Source: Tetmemena sp. SeJ-2015
Lineage: Eukaryota; Ciliophora; Spirotrichea; Sporadotrichida; Oxytrichidae
Length of the DNA: 64,000 nucleotides
Reading direction: 5' to 3'
NCBI GenBank assembly: GCA_027382625.1
Contig: JAJKFJ010022091.1
Span: 62,001-126,000 of the forward strand
Below the pieces are notes generated by a model that saw nothing but the letters and a program-made list of their open reading frames with translations, made no database searches and was not told the DNA's origin. The translations under genes and the position numbers were made by a program. Of the stretch, positions 40,966 through 53,219 are shown one piece after another (the stretch's first letter is position 1; each line of letters starts with the position of its first letter).

Positions 40966-43451
40966 ATGTTGAACGAGATGATGAGCAAGAAGCATGAAAG
41001 TTAGCAGCAGAAGCAGCTACAGTAGCAACACTAAAATAAATTAGCCGCTTAGAGAGCTGCAAACGTATAAAGAGAGCAGTCTATAACCTCTGACAAATCA
41101 TATTTTCATGAAAGTATATTTACTTATACTAAGTACAACTTGAATAATTTCTAATCGAGACAAGACTCAAACATATCCTCAAACATTAAGTAAGTATCAG
41201 TCGATCAATCTACCTGGATCATATTCTTCTGTTCTGAATCTGCCATAATAGATGTGCTAACCCATATCCTTGTTTAGTGATCTAATTAGCAGAACAAGCA
41301 ATGGCAATCAAAGTTAGACTGCTAATCCTGCGCCAAGCGGGGCAAGTGTTGTTCAGGAAGTGGGTTACTAAAATACAAATGATAAAGCATAGAGAACTGC
41401 CTCTCAAATTTCCGCAAATGCGGGAGCACTAAGTCTGGCACCAGGAGTTATAGGTCTCTTTCAGTCAAACTACTCAATCAATTTACCAACTTTGTTTACT
41501 TAAATAAATAATATTAAACTTCATTATTTGTAGCAGTAGAGTAACACTCAGAACCCAGAACAATCTCAAGCTGAGAGGTAACAGTAGGAGGCAGTTGCAA
41601 TTCTCAACTTTACTTTCCTGAAGAATAAGTATAAGACCAATGGAATTTAAAGTTATAGTTTGAATGCAATTAATTTCCTTGATGCAAGTGATGCTAATGA
41701 AAGCTTTCTTAGAGTTCTTGGTTGAGGTAAATAAAGATCTGAATAGATTTGAGGTAATGAAGCGTCTTACCCTCATCAGCAATGTAAGTATTGTCTCAGT
41801 TAAATGATATGATTAGGAAATGATGATGCGAGAGTTTGAGATAGTTATGTGGGCTTGCCTTAACTCCAGAGAATAGCTTTAAAAATATGCGCTAGTTGCC
41901 AATCCTTAGTAAGAACTCCTCAAAAGACTCATGATGACGGCTTTCTACATCAAGGAAAATTTAAGCCCTAAGGAAGATTACATTTCTTTGTAACTAAGTA
42001 TAATTTATGTTCAAGAGTTTGAGTGTATTAAAGCTTTCTGGGTTTAAAACTTTTCATGCTTCTATGGCAAGTATAAATCTAAAATTCCTTTTTTATGAAA
42101 TATAAAATTTATATTTATAATAAAGTACACAACAGACTTTTTAATAATGGAGGAGCCAGATTTGACAGTGATAACACCGAAAGTGCTTAATGAAAAATTT
42201 ATGGAGCTAAAGAAAATATTTGAGAAGCAGAGATAACTTGAAAAGTTCAACGAAGATGAGGACGATCAAAATGATTAGAATAAGGACTTCAACAAAATCA
42301 ATTATAACTAATTCATTCTGCTTTAAAAAATAAATGGTTGAAGAATTGGGAGAGGAAATATCCAGGGTTGACATATTGAGAAAGCAGTAAATAGATAGAG
42401 AAGAGAGGAGGAGAAAGCAAAAGAAGAGACTTCATGAGCAGATTCAAAATATCTAAAAGGAAGATCCTGCTCAAGTTATGATATTTAGATATTTATAAAA
42501 TGAGGCAACTAACTGACCATCAGAATAGGCTGGAGCAGTACAGAGAGTTAGTTAGTAAATAGCTTGCCCTAGAATAATAGCAGCACTAGACACCCGGATA
42601 CAGTCAAGACTTTTAAAATAACTAGAACAATTAGGCAGTGTAATAGCAAGCTTCACTAATTGACTTCAATAGCAAGTTCAAGTTCTCTTAAACTGGACAG
42701 GACCTCATGTTCTTTCAGCAAAAGCTAAAGCTGCTGTTAGATTTATCAATTACGATCATCATATTTTAGTAAGTATAGCAAATACAGCTAACCCTCAGCA
42801 TTAAATTAAATTATTTATTTAAGCCTCATTTGAACACTAGTGGCCTTAATTTCGGTCTTTAATTTCCAAGTCAGATGGGAGGAATTGCAACTCCGAACAG
42901 GAATAACAACTTCGCAACCCCAAATAAGTCCTTAAATGGTTACCTAAATTAATTTTTTGGTAGTTTCACTGTGCTGCCTTTTAATTCTCAGTTCTTCAGC
43001 AACAGCGTAATAAACAACATCACAATCAATAACTCTAACTTAGTCTATGATTAAAATCCTCAGAATTAGATTACAGCCCAAGGCAACCAAAACTAATTAC
43101 AATCTGCTCAGACACCTGCAATGATAACTAATGGAGCTCAGTAAAATACTAACCCCCAACAACCTTACTATCTATTTAACCCCTAAGAAGCCATATACTC
43201 TCTAAATTCTATCATTTTAAACAGTCTTGCATTTTAATGTTGTTAGCAATTCGACAATCTTCGAGATAAAGGATTTGATGTAGGGTATTAACATGGTAGG
43301 GCAGCAAGGAGGCCTGGGAGATGGCATCGGAGGAACAAGTCAGCTATTTTAATTCAAGGAAAGCAAAACTTTCGGAGGGGCAGATCTACCTGCAAGAGGT
43401 AACTCATTCATGGCGTCAGGCTTTGATATGAACAAGAGGATGAGAAACTGA
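40966..43451 (+). CDS. Q/N-rich protein with helical middle part, unrecognised
   Basis: ATG 40966 reads MLNEMMSKKHESQQQKQLQQ. A folded-looking part follows at 41,560-41,990 (NFTFLKNKYKTNGIQSYSLN; VNKDLNRFEVMKRLTLIS; LVANPQQELLKRLMMTAFYI). Then coiled-coil segments come at 42,150-42,560 (LNEKFMELKKIFEKQRQLEK; EERRRKQKKRLHEQIQNIQK; LTDHQNRLEQYRELVSKQL) and an N/Q/F-rich C-terminus (NRNNNFATPNKSLNGYLNQF). It ends FDMNKRMRN at TGA 43449-43451. A micro-IES with pointer GTT (41714-41723) and several AT-rich breaks interrupt the frame. The order low-complexity, helical, coiled coil, N/Q/F-rich could suit a nucleoporin or vesicle adaptor, but that is a guess. Confidence 0.55.
41714..41723 (+). other. 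Micro-IES, pointer GTT
   Basis: GTT at 41714-41716 and 41721-41723. Removing 7 nt joins SDANESFLRV to EVNKDLNRFEV and bypasses a TGA. Confidence 0.6.
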
Positions 43452-44039
43452 AATTAATAAGGAGTATATTAATCAATACAATAAAGACTCAAATAAATGT
43501 GTAGAAATATCATTAACTTAATTTATATGTTCAAACACAAGAGTTAACATAATTTTAGCATGTTTAATTCCAGTGTTTATTTCGAAAATTTTAATGATTG
43601 CAATTTCATTCTATCAGAAACTGCTTTTAGATGAGCAAAGAATTATAAATAAAGTTTTCCATGATTAAATTTAATAAAGAGACTGCTTCATGCAAATGGG
43701 TCTGTCTAATTGCTCTGGCATTTTGGATAAACATAGGAGATTGCAGTTTCTTTGGATGGCAAGTTTTTGAGCAAGCGAATTGCTACTCTTGCTGGAACGC
43801 TTAATCCTCTGCATTCTTTTGCAATAGAAACAATCAAACTGGCTATTCAACTACATTTTTATCATATTATATGTGTATAATTCCGATATTTATGTGCAAT
43901 TATTACAAAATGATCTTTATCCAAACAAAATAGTTCTAATTATATTAAATTAGTATTTTTAAAACTTCAAAAAATAGAAACATTTATTTTATAAGAAGTT
44001 TAAAAAGGTTTGCATTATATAATTGTTGTCCTGACAGCG
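43452..44039. other. AT-rich spacer
   Basis: No convincing coding frame. Separates the Q/N-rich gene from the membrane-protein gene. Confidence 0.45.
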
Positions 44040-46020
44040 ATGCAGTAGAGTGCAGAAATTTAAACTCCTATAATTAGACTTGCTCAGACTCTTTGTCCAC
44101 CTGGTAACAACGCTTCACTTATTGTATCTCCTCGGCATCTCAACTGAGTTGTGGAGTGTAGATTATTCCTAATATAATTTTATTTGTAGAGCCCTTACAT
44201 ATATCTGAATAGCGCAGAGTCTCAAGCTGTTCTGATGAAAAATATCACTCAAACCAGAAGTGATTATTGCTTCTACCGCTTTAGTGTCGATAGTCCTTAA
44301 AACTTCAACTCCACTGCTGCTTTTGAAATCAAGTTCTCTCTCCTCCAAAATGTCAAAGTAAACTATTCACTTAGACGCATAAAGTAATTCTTTTAGCGTT
44401 TGTTTTTATATGTACTGACAGGCGACTAATACTCAACAATTAAGAACACAACTCTTTATATAAACAACAATGCCGTCATCAATATGACTTATCGCTTTTC
44501 ACAAAAAGCAGTAGTCTATATGACCATTATACCTGCAGATACTCCCTCCTCAGTCAACTTAAATAATAGAGCTATCTTCACCTATCTCACTCTCTAATTT
44601 AATTTTATCGCATGAATGAAACATGGGCTGTCCTAAGTGGAGGAAGTAAGAATACAACTACTAGTTCAGATGACTCCTTAACTGATACAGGCAAAATTTA
44701 ATAAGAACAAATATTAAGTGATATATTTGATAAATCATAGTAGGTGTATTTATGGGTGTGGTGGGGATGATTTGCGCAGGAGCTGGTTTGTATTTCTTGC
44801 TCTTGTGGCGAAAGAACAGGAGAGCAAAGGGCTAGGTGGCAACAGCAGGCATGACCATTATCACCCATGATCAAACAACAAGATTATAACTTATTAAAGT
44901 TAGAATCATAATTAATTTAAAGAGACGATCAAGAACACACCAGGAGGGAACTCAACTCTAAAAAGAAGAAAAAGGAAAAAGACTAATGGAAGCCAGCTAA
45001 TGTAGAAGGCTAGGAACTTGAAACTGGTCCCCAAGAAACTCAAGGTAAAACTCTTGAGCCTATTCAAATCAAGTCTCAACAAGTTACCACTCAGCTTGGA
45101 GTCTTCAACAAAAACAGATTCCTTCTCAAAAATTAAAATAATATGCTTAATAAATTGTTATCTATAAAATGATAATTTTTGGGTACCAAATAAAAAAAAG
45201 GGAAAAAGTTGTGGCAAAACCGACTAAAACTTAAAAACCCTTTTAAAAAAAATTTAGAATTTAAAAAAGAAAAAAAAAAATTAAAAAATTAAAAAAGAAA
45301 TAATGATAAAAATAACTTTCAGTCACTTTAAATTTAATATATTAGAATTTGTTTTTATATAAAATAATTTAATATTTTTGATCACCTTCTGTAAACTAAA
45401 CTCAGAATCCATCTATATTCAGCTCTATTTTATCTCCAGGAAGAGAGAGTAACTCTTAGCAATAGAATCTCTTAAAGCCTTAATTTCAAAGCAATCTGTA
45501 GGTTTAAAATAAGCAGCAAGATTATAAATATGAATTTTATAATTTTATTTTATTAGATTAGGAGCATATTTTCTCTTAATCTTAATAGTAAAAGAATACG
45601 ATGCAGCCTTTGGTGAATAAAAATGTTCTTATTAACTTTGAATCCATTCTCTCTGCGAGTCAGCAAGCAGACTCTTTGGCTCAAGTGAATTCTCCTTTTA
45701 CTAGCCTTGGTTAGAATCAAGGGTTTATATTTATATATAAATTATTTAAGTTTAGAGAGCGTTTTGAGAAACCCAGTGGACAAGGAGCTCCAGGGATGAA
45801 TCCCGTTTAACTAATGAGCAGAGCCCAGTTATAGAGCAAAGCCAATAATATTCTTCAGTAAAATCAATAGTTTAAATAAATTTTCTCATGTAATTATAAA
45901 TCAGAACAGTTTATTCAAAAACTTCGATGGAGGAAATCAAGCCTAATAAAGAAAAGAGGTGTCGGACAGTATTTTCAGTGGAATGGCAAACAGAATGTAA
46001 ATGTGAAGCAATAAATTATT
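44040..46020 (+). CDS. Single-pass membrane protein with N-glycosylated ectodomain and Q-rich tail
   Basis: Plus-strand coding in segments: LAQTLCPPGNNASLIVSPRH, SAESQAVLMKNITQTRSDYC, KNTTLYINNNAVINMTYRFS and YMTIIPADTPSSVNLNNRA. These carry several N-x-T/S sites and few cysteines, as in an ectodomain. A membrane helix follows at about 44,755-44,810 (VFMGVVGMICAGAGLYFLLL) with a basic stop-transfer WRKNRRAKG. The tail is charged and Q-rich (NVEGQELETGPQETQGKTLE). A second block at 45,390-46,020 (FSSILSPGRESNSQQQNLLK; NFESILSASQQADSLAQVNS) probably belongs to the same tail after an AT-rich IES at about 45,140-45,390. Neither the N-terminus nor the stop is settled. It looks like a relative of the next gene. 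Confidence 0.5.
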
Positions 46021-46139
46021 TAGATAATTTCTCTAATTTCTTGCAAGATAAATTTTAAAAAATGGAATTCAAAATGAATAATATTATTGATCATCTATGA
46101 AATCAAGACAACTAGTTTCCAATTTTAACTAACCTCTGA

Positions 46140-49100
46140 TAATAAAAGAAAGCAGATAATGCAGTTTCTTTAAAATTTGTTCTTGCGGTAGCTGTTATCC
46201 TAGGATTTAATAAGTGAGCGGATAGTCTTGGATAAGATACGGAGCCCCCAACTGTATAACTCAATGCTTCAATACTCATCCCAATGATGGATATTACTGC
46301 TCTTCATCAAGAAATTTAAGAATAGAAACATTTATAATCAAATAATTTTGGATGGTGTGTCCAGATTAATCTCGCTCTGAGTGTGTTGAAGACCCCACAA
46401 ATGAGGTTTATTGTAGCTTTGGGTCCTTAAAGCACTCTTACATGAAGTACACATTTTGTCCAAGGCATACTACAGCTTGTGGGACAGCTGGGCCTTTGTT
46501 AAATGCCCTTTACAATTAAAATTATGATAAATTCTTTCTCTCTATATTTTCATTTATCTTTACCTTTTTATTTTTTGTTTTAATTTTGATTGAGAAAATA
46601 TAAAAGATGTATGATTTTTTCCTTTAATTTATTTTATATTCTAGTTATTTATTTAAATTGTTAATGAATTAAAACAGCAGTGTTTCTCTGAATCAGTAAA
46701 TAAAAGCTTCAAATGCGGATGTGTGCTATTGGGAAATTAAAGTAAACGCCACATAGTTTATGAACAACAATCTACTCATATTTATAATGTTAATTTTATC
46801 AAGATATCAAAGATTTAACCTGGACTTATATAAACCTAGTGGTTCATAATTCTTCCAACTTGCAAGTTACTCTGCTCTAGGGTAGTGACAGAAAGAACGC
46901 GAACAACTCTTTGAAAGTAAATCCAAGTTACGGCTTGACTAACAAATTCTATCTAAACTAAGGTGTGAGTGTTTTCCTTATCGCCTATCCTTCTAGTCAA
47001 TCTAGCTCCAGCCCTACTAATTTGTCTTTTACTTATAACTTTACAACTAAAATTTAACTCTTTCTTAATTATAAAAATAATTTAACTGACTACTACAATG
47101 CGGAGTACTTAGCTAATTTGTTATTTCTGTCAGAGTATGACTTGGTTGGGTTTTGGCCCTTTATTTACGTGGGATTCTCCATCTACATAGCATCCTTCTT
47201 CACGATTATCATATGCATCTAAATGCGCAAGTTTGACCCCTTGACAGCTTTTGAAATCAGGAGAGAGTTATACATGAAGGAAAAAGTCAAACAACGAAAG
47301 GAATAGAAGGCTAAGGATATATAATATGCATTACATATGTTTATTGCTATTATTATTTTGGAGTAGGAAGAGTTATAGTAACTTGAATAAGAACTCTCGT
47401 TAAAAAGTCTTTTCTGAGAGAGAAAAAACTGGCTAAACTAAGCAGAACTCAAAACTCTAATACTCTCACTCTAGATGGAGCTGATGTCTCAGTCACTCAG
47501 AGGAAAGATTAAACTTTTAATCTCAATGAGAGCATGTCAATCTCTCAGAAATAGAATAAGCATCCACAATAAGTGCAATAAGTAATGAGTATGCCCAGAG
47601 GTACTGGCTTCTTTGTGCCTTTAGATGAACCACAATCTAAAGACATTTTCACAGATATCAAATTTCCTGATGACCCTTTCAATATAAAAAGACAACTCTA
47701 AACCAATCCTTAAAATTTACCATTAAACAAAAAGGAGATCCTTACAAAATCTAAAGTCCAAGGTTAAAGTCCTAGAGAACAGAATTTCAATTCTAATTAC
47801 CCAGCATTCAAAGTTATTCCTTAAAAACTTGAAGAAAGTTCCATGCTATTCAAGCCAGCTTAGGATTTATCATAGGATTAAAATTCTTAGAGCACAATAG
47901 GCTTTTAATTTTCTCCAGCTGTAGTAACTCAGTCTCCTTAAATGATGTAATTCGGATTACCCAAAATGGAGGAAACTTAGGATTATCAGAAAGGCAAATC
48001 CTAATAAAAGCAAAATAAATTCAATTAGCCAAGCTCCCCAATCATAAATAACATCTACGCTCCTTAGATTCAGTAATTTAACCCACCTCTTTATAGCTAA
48101 AATGGTCTGCATATCTAAAGAGAAGATAGCCAAACTAATAATTCTAGTCCTTACAGATAGGCTGAACTTTAGGATTTTCAAAATTTCTTTCCAGGGAACT
48201 TTATTATTTATTATTAACTTCCCTTAAAATGGGATGATGATGAACAACTATTAAGGAAACAATCCCTAATAGAATCATGGTTATTTTAATCCCTCAACCT
48301 AATCTAATAAATATGACTAAGCAAACCCAGTGCAGGACACCAATAATGTGTTCTAATATGCCTAGCCATAACATTCATTCAACCCTTCTTTTGCAAATGT
48401 ACCTGCTCTTGCAAATTAAGATCCCAGAAAGAACTAAGACAGAGAATAAAGGACAAATTATAATGCAAGCTAGAAATAGAACAAAGTAAAAGAAACTAAG
48501 CCCAACTTTATTATAAAAAAGAGAGAACCTAGCTTTTAGTTCGACTCAAATTTTAATATAATTTTAAAAAAAAATATCATATTTAAATTGTGAAATAATT
48601 AAAAATAAGTTTATTTTATATTAATGTATGCAATAAACTTATTTATTGTATGTTTTAAGTTATTTTATTGATAATTTATTTTTTAAAAATGCATAAGTAG
48701 AAGAATCTATTCCTTTTGAGCAGCAACTAGATTATGGAGTAAACAATAGGATTCAATAGTAAATGCAAGCCTCTTAAGGATGGAATAAGGGCAACTCTGC
48801 TAATGTAGATTTAATTAGCAAGGATATAAAGCCAAATTTATATAAATTGTTTTAATCTCTAGAGAGGAAACACCTAAGGAGAGTAAACCAAAGGAAACAA
48901 CAAGACTCCAAAAGTAGATGATAGGGGAACAATAGGCACAAGTTGCGATATTGAAATGACAGTAAGGTACTCTGACATAAGTGCAGGACTATCAGTCACC
49001 AAGAGCCAAGGGTGCTAAGATTCTAGAAAATAAAGCAGCTCCCAGAAGCCAATAGTTGAAGCCGTCAAATAACCAAATCCCTACGAAGAATATCTTAAAT

Positions 49101-49177
49101 AGTTAAATCAGAACATCAAAAAAGAAAACAAGCAAAAGAAAAAAGGAAGAGAAACTAAATACACTCCTAAATTTTGA
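46140..49177 (+). CDS. Cysteine-rich single-pass membrane protein with long Q-rich cytoplasmic tail
   Basis: Near 46,150 a leader (SLKFVLAVAVILGF) precedes a Cys-rich ectodomain: SWIRYGAPNCITQCFNTHPN, FWMVCPDQSRSECVED, YTFCPRHTTACGTAGP. After an AT-rich break at 46,510-46,680 come SDRKNANNSLKVNPSYGLTN and FTYNFTTKIQLFLNYKNNLT. The membrane helix is VGFWPFIYVGFSIYIASFFT followed by basic QMRKFDPL. The tail is Q/S-rich (VTQRKDQTFNLNESMSISQK; QFSPAVVTQSPQMMQFGLPK). A final block at 48,700-49,177 (TSCDIEMTVRYSDISAGLSV; NPYEEYLKQLNQNIKKENK) ends at TGA 49175-49177 and probably is its end. IESs were not all resolved. A surface receptor-like role is possible but unproven. Confidence 0.55.
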
Positions 49178-49252
49178 TTTTTCCACTTTAAATTCTTTCC
49201 TCGTTATAATTAATTTAAGAAATTAGTATAATAATATAAAATAGATTTCTTT

Positions 49253-51275
49253 TCAGACTGAATTCTCTTTGCTGTTTTGTTTTTTAAAGTGAGAATTGGC
49301 TGTTCTTTCCCTGACTTCTAGTGAATTTATATATGAATTATTGGAATAGGAGTTGTTTGAATAGTGCTGATGATTTTCTTTTTTGTCTGAGGTTTTATGA
49401 GGAATAGGATTTTGTTTGTAGACATGACGTTTTATCTTTTAATAATTCTTTTAGGAGGAGAGTATCTTTGTGAGATCAGTCTCGTTCAGCTACCCATATT
49501 GGCTTTGATGATTATAAAATATCTTTTTTTAATGATAAATGATCTTCTTGGATAGAAGTGTTGTGCGAATAAAAAGTCTTTTGATTGCTTACATATTTAA
49601 CAAATTTATTCCAAATAGAAATATTAGTCGTTTTATATTTAAATTATATAAGAATATAAAAGAAAACGAGACAAATAAACTAATTTTAAATAAAGAGGCC
49701 TCAATGCCTTCAAAATATTTTTTTTACCTATTAAGAATATATATTTAAAGTAAATTGAATGCTTGACATTATTGAAATATTGTTTTACTGTTTCGCAAAT
49801 TAATTATAAAATAAAAATTCTCTGTAGCTATTGGCTGTTATATTTGATATATTATTTTACTAGGGCTTTGTTTCATAATAATGTGGGTTAGAGTAGCCAA
49901 TACTAAAAGTGGAGTACTACTTTTTTAGAATATCTATTGAGCTTTAGGGCTTGTTCTCTGTCAAAGTAACTTCCTTTTTAATTTCGTTCTTAGTGAGATC
50001 TAACTTTACCTAATTCTCTTTCAAAATTAAGCATTTATTTAAATAAGAAAAATTAAAATCAGTATCTTCTTATATGATAAATGATTTTATAATAAAATTT
50101 ACAAAATGACACTTTTGAAAGCTTTGATGAAAGACATTTCTAAATAAATCTTAAACTATAATAATATTTTATCATGTTTTCTCAAGATTACTTATTTTAT
50201 TGTAAATAAAATTATCCAATAGTTATATATTTTCCTTATATATTATCAATGAATAATTTATACAACTAAAATTAAATTTTCATAGGCTAAACTTTTAGGC
50301 CAGCATTCTTACTAAACAATAGTTAATTAGCAGATTTAGGGGCAGAATTAGTATTCGTATAATAAGATTGAAATAGCAGGTCTTTGCTTGAGTTTTAATT
50401 CAGATTTTTTTAAAGTTAGTTCTGAAAAAATTACTCTTGCCCTATATCTGCCATTGAAGGTTATGCTTTTTCACTTATATCTGCTGCATCAACCTCGTCT
50501 TAAATGTGGGATTGGTTCAAAGGTGAAACGGCTTGGTGCTGATGATCTTAATCTTTTAAATTTGACTCCTAAGCTTGAGAATTTTAGAAATTCTATCTTG
50601 AGTGGTATAATTTGATGCTCTTTCTTCTTGTTCTAGTTCCCTGACTATAGGGTTTGTCGGAGGAATCTGTCATCTGCATCTTCATTACATCTTCTTTAAC
50701 CTTGGCTAGATCTTTATTTGAATGAGATGCAGGATGGATCTTTTGAGGTAACTTTGGATGAGTGGTCTATTCTCGCTTTTAACTAGTTGCAGGTGTAATT
50801 AATCTATCAACTCCAGCAAAAGAAGAATTGAAGCTCATGAGCTCAGAATTCTTGAAGCTAGCATTTTCTTTTTACTTGTAGACTCTTTAAGGTTGCATTG
50901 TATTTTTAACTCTCTCATCTGCTTTAATTGCTCTCGTGGTATGCTTTTAGTTAGCAGGAGCAACTTTTTGTTTTTAAAAAGCTATTTTTTCTTCCAATGC
51001 TTATCAAAATTATATAGACTGCTGGTTAAAAGTTTGAAGATCCCCTTACATGGAAATTAAAAGCTTATTTGGTATTGAGGACATTTAACTTGACAGTAAT
51101 TTACTATTAGGATTCCTAAATAGAGTTTAAATTTTAGTCATTAAAACTATAGTTTGTGGAATTACCGTGTTTAATAAATTATTGTTGTTGACTTGAAGTT
51201 TTATTTTGCTATTTACTTTCCAAACGCATTGGCTAGCCATTTTTGTCCATAGCTTGTCTTTTTAGCATCTCCCAT
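49253..51275 (-). CDS. Q/S-rich protein, unrecognised
   Basis: ATG 51275 gives MGDAKKTSYGQKWLANAFGK. After AT-rich breaks the frame is unbroken from about 51,000 to 50,280 (NQKHTTRAIKADERVKNTMQ; SFNSSFAGVDRLITPATSQK; SHIQDEVDAADISEKAQPSM). A further segment at 49,520-49,253 (ETDLTKILSSQKNYQKIKRH; SNNSYSNNSYINSLEVRE) ends at TGA 49253-49255. The gap 49,521-50,270 is AT-rich and likely eliminated DNA. No domain recognised; unity of the segments is inferred from strand and style. Confidence 0.5.
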
Positions 51276-51989
51276 TAAGATTAATGCTAGCTTTAGCCAA
51301 AACTATAAAAATCATGGAATCTAAAAAAATATTCAATCAAGATTTACTCTCTATATTATGGTAGACTATAAATACAATGATTAAAATTAATGAGTAAGAG
51401 AATTCTGTTTTATTAAAAAATAAAATCAATGAGCTTTACATTTTAATTTTGAGATATTGAACAAATTAAGAAAGGTAAAAAATTCATTTGCTAATTATGT
51501 TATATTAAAGTAAGATCCAGATGCTTTAGGAATATCAATATAGCTATTTACAGCTTGTTTAGGCTATCTCTTGAAGTATTCTGACTTTGGTCTTTATTTT
51601 TATATTTATTATATTACTTTGGATGCTTCTGGCAGCGATTGATACACCATTGCATTTTTATCTTCACGAGCGTTTTTGTTATTCTAAAACGAGATTTCTC
51701 CTTTTTAACTTTACATTGAAATATAATATTCACACCGAAAATAATTTTTAAACACATTAAACTAAATCCTATATTATTGCATTCATTAAAACATGTTCAG
51801 ATCATTATGTAAAAAGAAATTAGAATAAAAAAATAGAAAGAAGCGCTACTATTATTTGAAATTTAAAATGTATAGCACGTTTTGTTTAATTATTTTTAAC
51901 TTAAGTAGATCATTAGCTTTTAATAAACAAAAATTTGAAGGATTTAATTATTTATATTATTTGAAATGTTGGCTTTTTCTTTCAATACA

Positions 51990-52470
51990 GATGAATTTTA
52001 TAAATTTGAAAGTGTTTTGAAATTTTTCTTCAGCTTTCTCACTCCTATTTTAAACTAAGATATTAAAAATGCTTTAATTATTTTAGAGCTGTACTAAGAT
52101 GCCTTAAGTGCTCCTATTTTATGTGATGAGTCATTAATGTCAAGCTCCAGATTTTAATAAGAGACTTAGTTTTAAAAGTTCGATCCATACTATTCTATCC
52201 AACTATGCTTTGAAATTCTAAACTAGTTTTAAGATTACTGATCATAAAATAAAAATGAACATTATACTCCTTTCTCATTATACCAGAGTCTAAAATACAA
52301 TTATTAAATCTTTAGGTTAAGATTGTTATTTTTATAGACTCCGAGACTAGATTTGGCTATAGTCTTTTGAGTCTGAATCTTTATGATGATTGGCACTGTG
52401 AAGTTTTAACCTGCTAAGCTAGGCCTCTGCTAAATTCATCTGACTCAATTTTTCCCTTATAGATGTTTAC
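51990..52470 (-). CDS. Coding segments of an unrecognised gene
   Basis: The minus strand reads YKGKIESDEFSRGLAQQVKT and SSQRFRLKRLQPNLVSESIK from about 52,465, and DINDSSHKIGALKASQYSSK then IIKAFLISQFKIGVRKLKK near 52,130-52,000. TAA/TAG occur as Gln within them. No start or stop was fixed and no family recognised. Confidence 0.35.
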
Positions 52471-52714
52471 CTATAGTATTTGGTTTGCTTTAAAGTCTAA
52501 GCGATCGGTGCAGAGGATTGCCCATTCAGTAAATTATCGATCAGTGCTATTTTTTATTCTATGACTACTAAATTAGTGATGATGAATGATGAATAATTGA
52601 GCATGTAAAAGAATAATCAAGTTCCAATCTAGAGATCAGACTTAATTAAACAACTCAAGCATTATTAAATAGGACTTCCAGAGGAAGATTAGAGATTAGG
52701 AATTAGAGTGATTT

Positions 52715-53215
52715 AAATATTGCCCCATGGGGTGGGTTTGACTATTTAATACCCCCACCTGTCCCCCTCATAAATATGGGGGCTCATACGGTCTCCCTCC
52801 AATGCATCACCGGTACTCTCTAGACGTACTGACCACTGACCAGGGGGCCCACAGCCGATAGCCGCAAGAGGACGCATGCCACTCACTGCACAGGGCAATG
52901 GCCAGGAATCCCTGCCGTTCAAACCCACCCTGACTGAGAGCGTGAGCTGCCGATCACTCGGGGGCCTCGGGCGCCATGCCTGGGGGCTCAGTGGACTGAT
53001 CAAAGAGAGCGTGCACTCTGCCTCCGGTGTCTGATTCAGGGTGCCTCATAGCGGTAGTCATAGGGTGGCCGCTGTCAGTCTCTAGTCATCCTCAACTAGG
53101 TTCGATCTGTCTTGGAATGCTCTAGTAGCACTGTAGTCGCCGTAGTCGGTGCGTCGTTTGCTGCAACCACTCTTACTTTATTTCCCTTTTTTTCCTTTTT
53201 TTTCCCAGTCAGCTC
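52715..53215. repeat. GC-rich island, unlike all flanking DNA
   Basis: About 500 bases are clearly G+C-rich in otherwise AT-rich surroundings. They contain blocks such as CCCCC/GGGGG (CCCCTCATAAATATGGGG can form a hairpin), the repeated GGGGGCTCA at about 52,780 and 52,983, and a B-box-like GGTTCGATCTG near 53,099. It ends in pyrimidine runs. An 85-codon minus frame (52746-53003) exists but contains no recognisable protein. Candidates are a satellite unit, a SINE-like element or foreign DNA. Confidence 0.45.
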
Positions 53216-53219
53216 CATC

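Noticed and set aside
52746..53003. 85-codon minus-strand protein in the GC-rich island
   Set aside because: Its length is expected by chance in GC-rich DNA with few stops. Codon use is unlike all genes here and no domain is seen.
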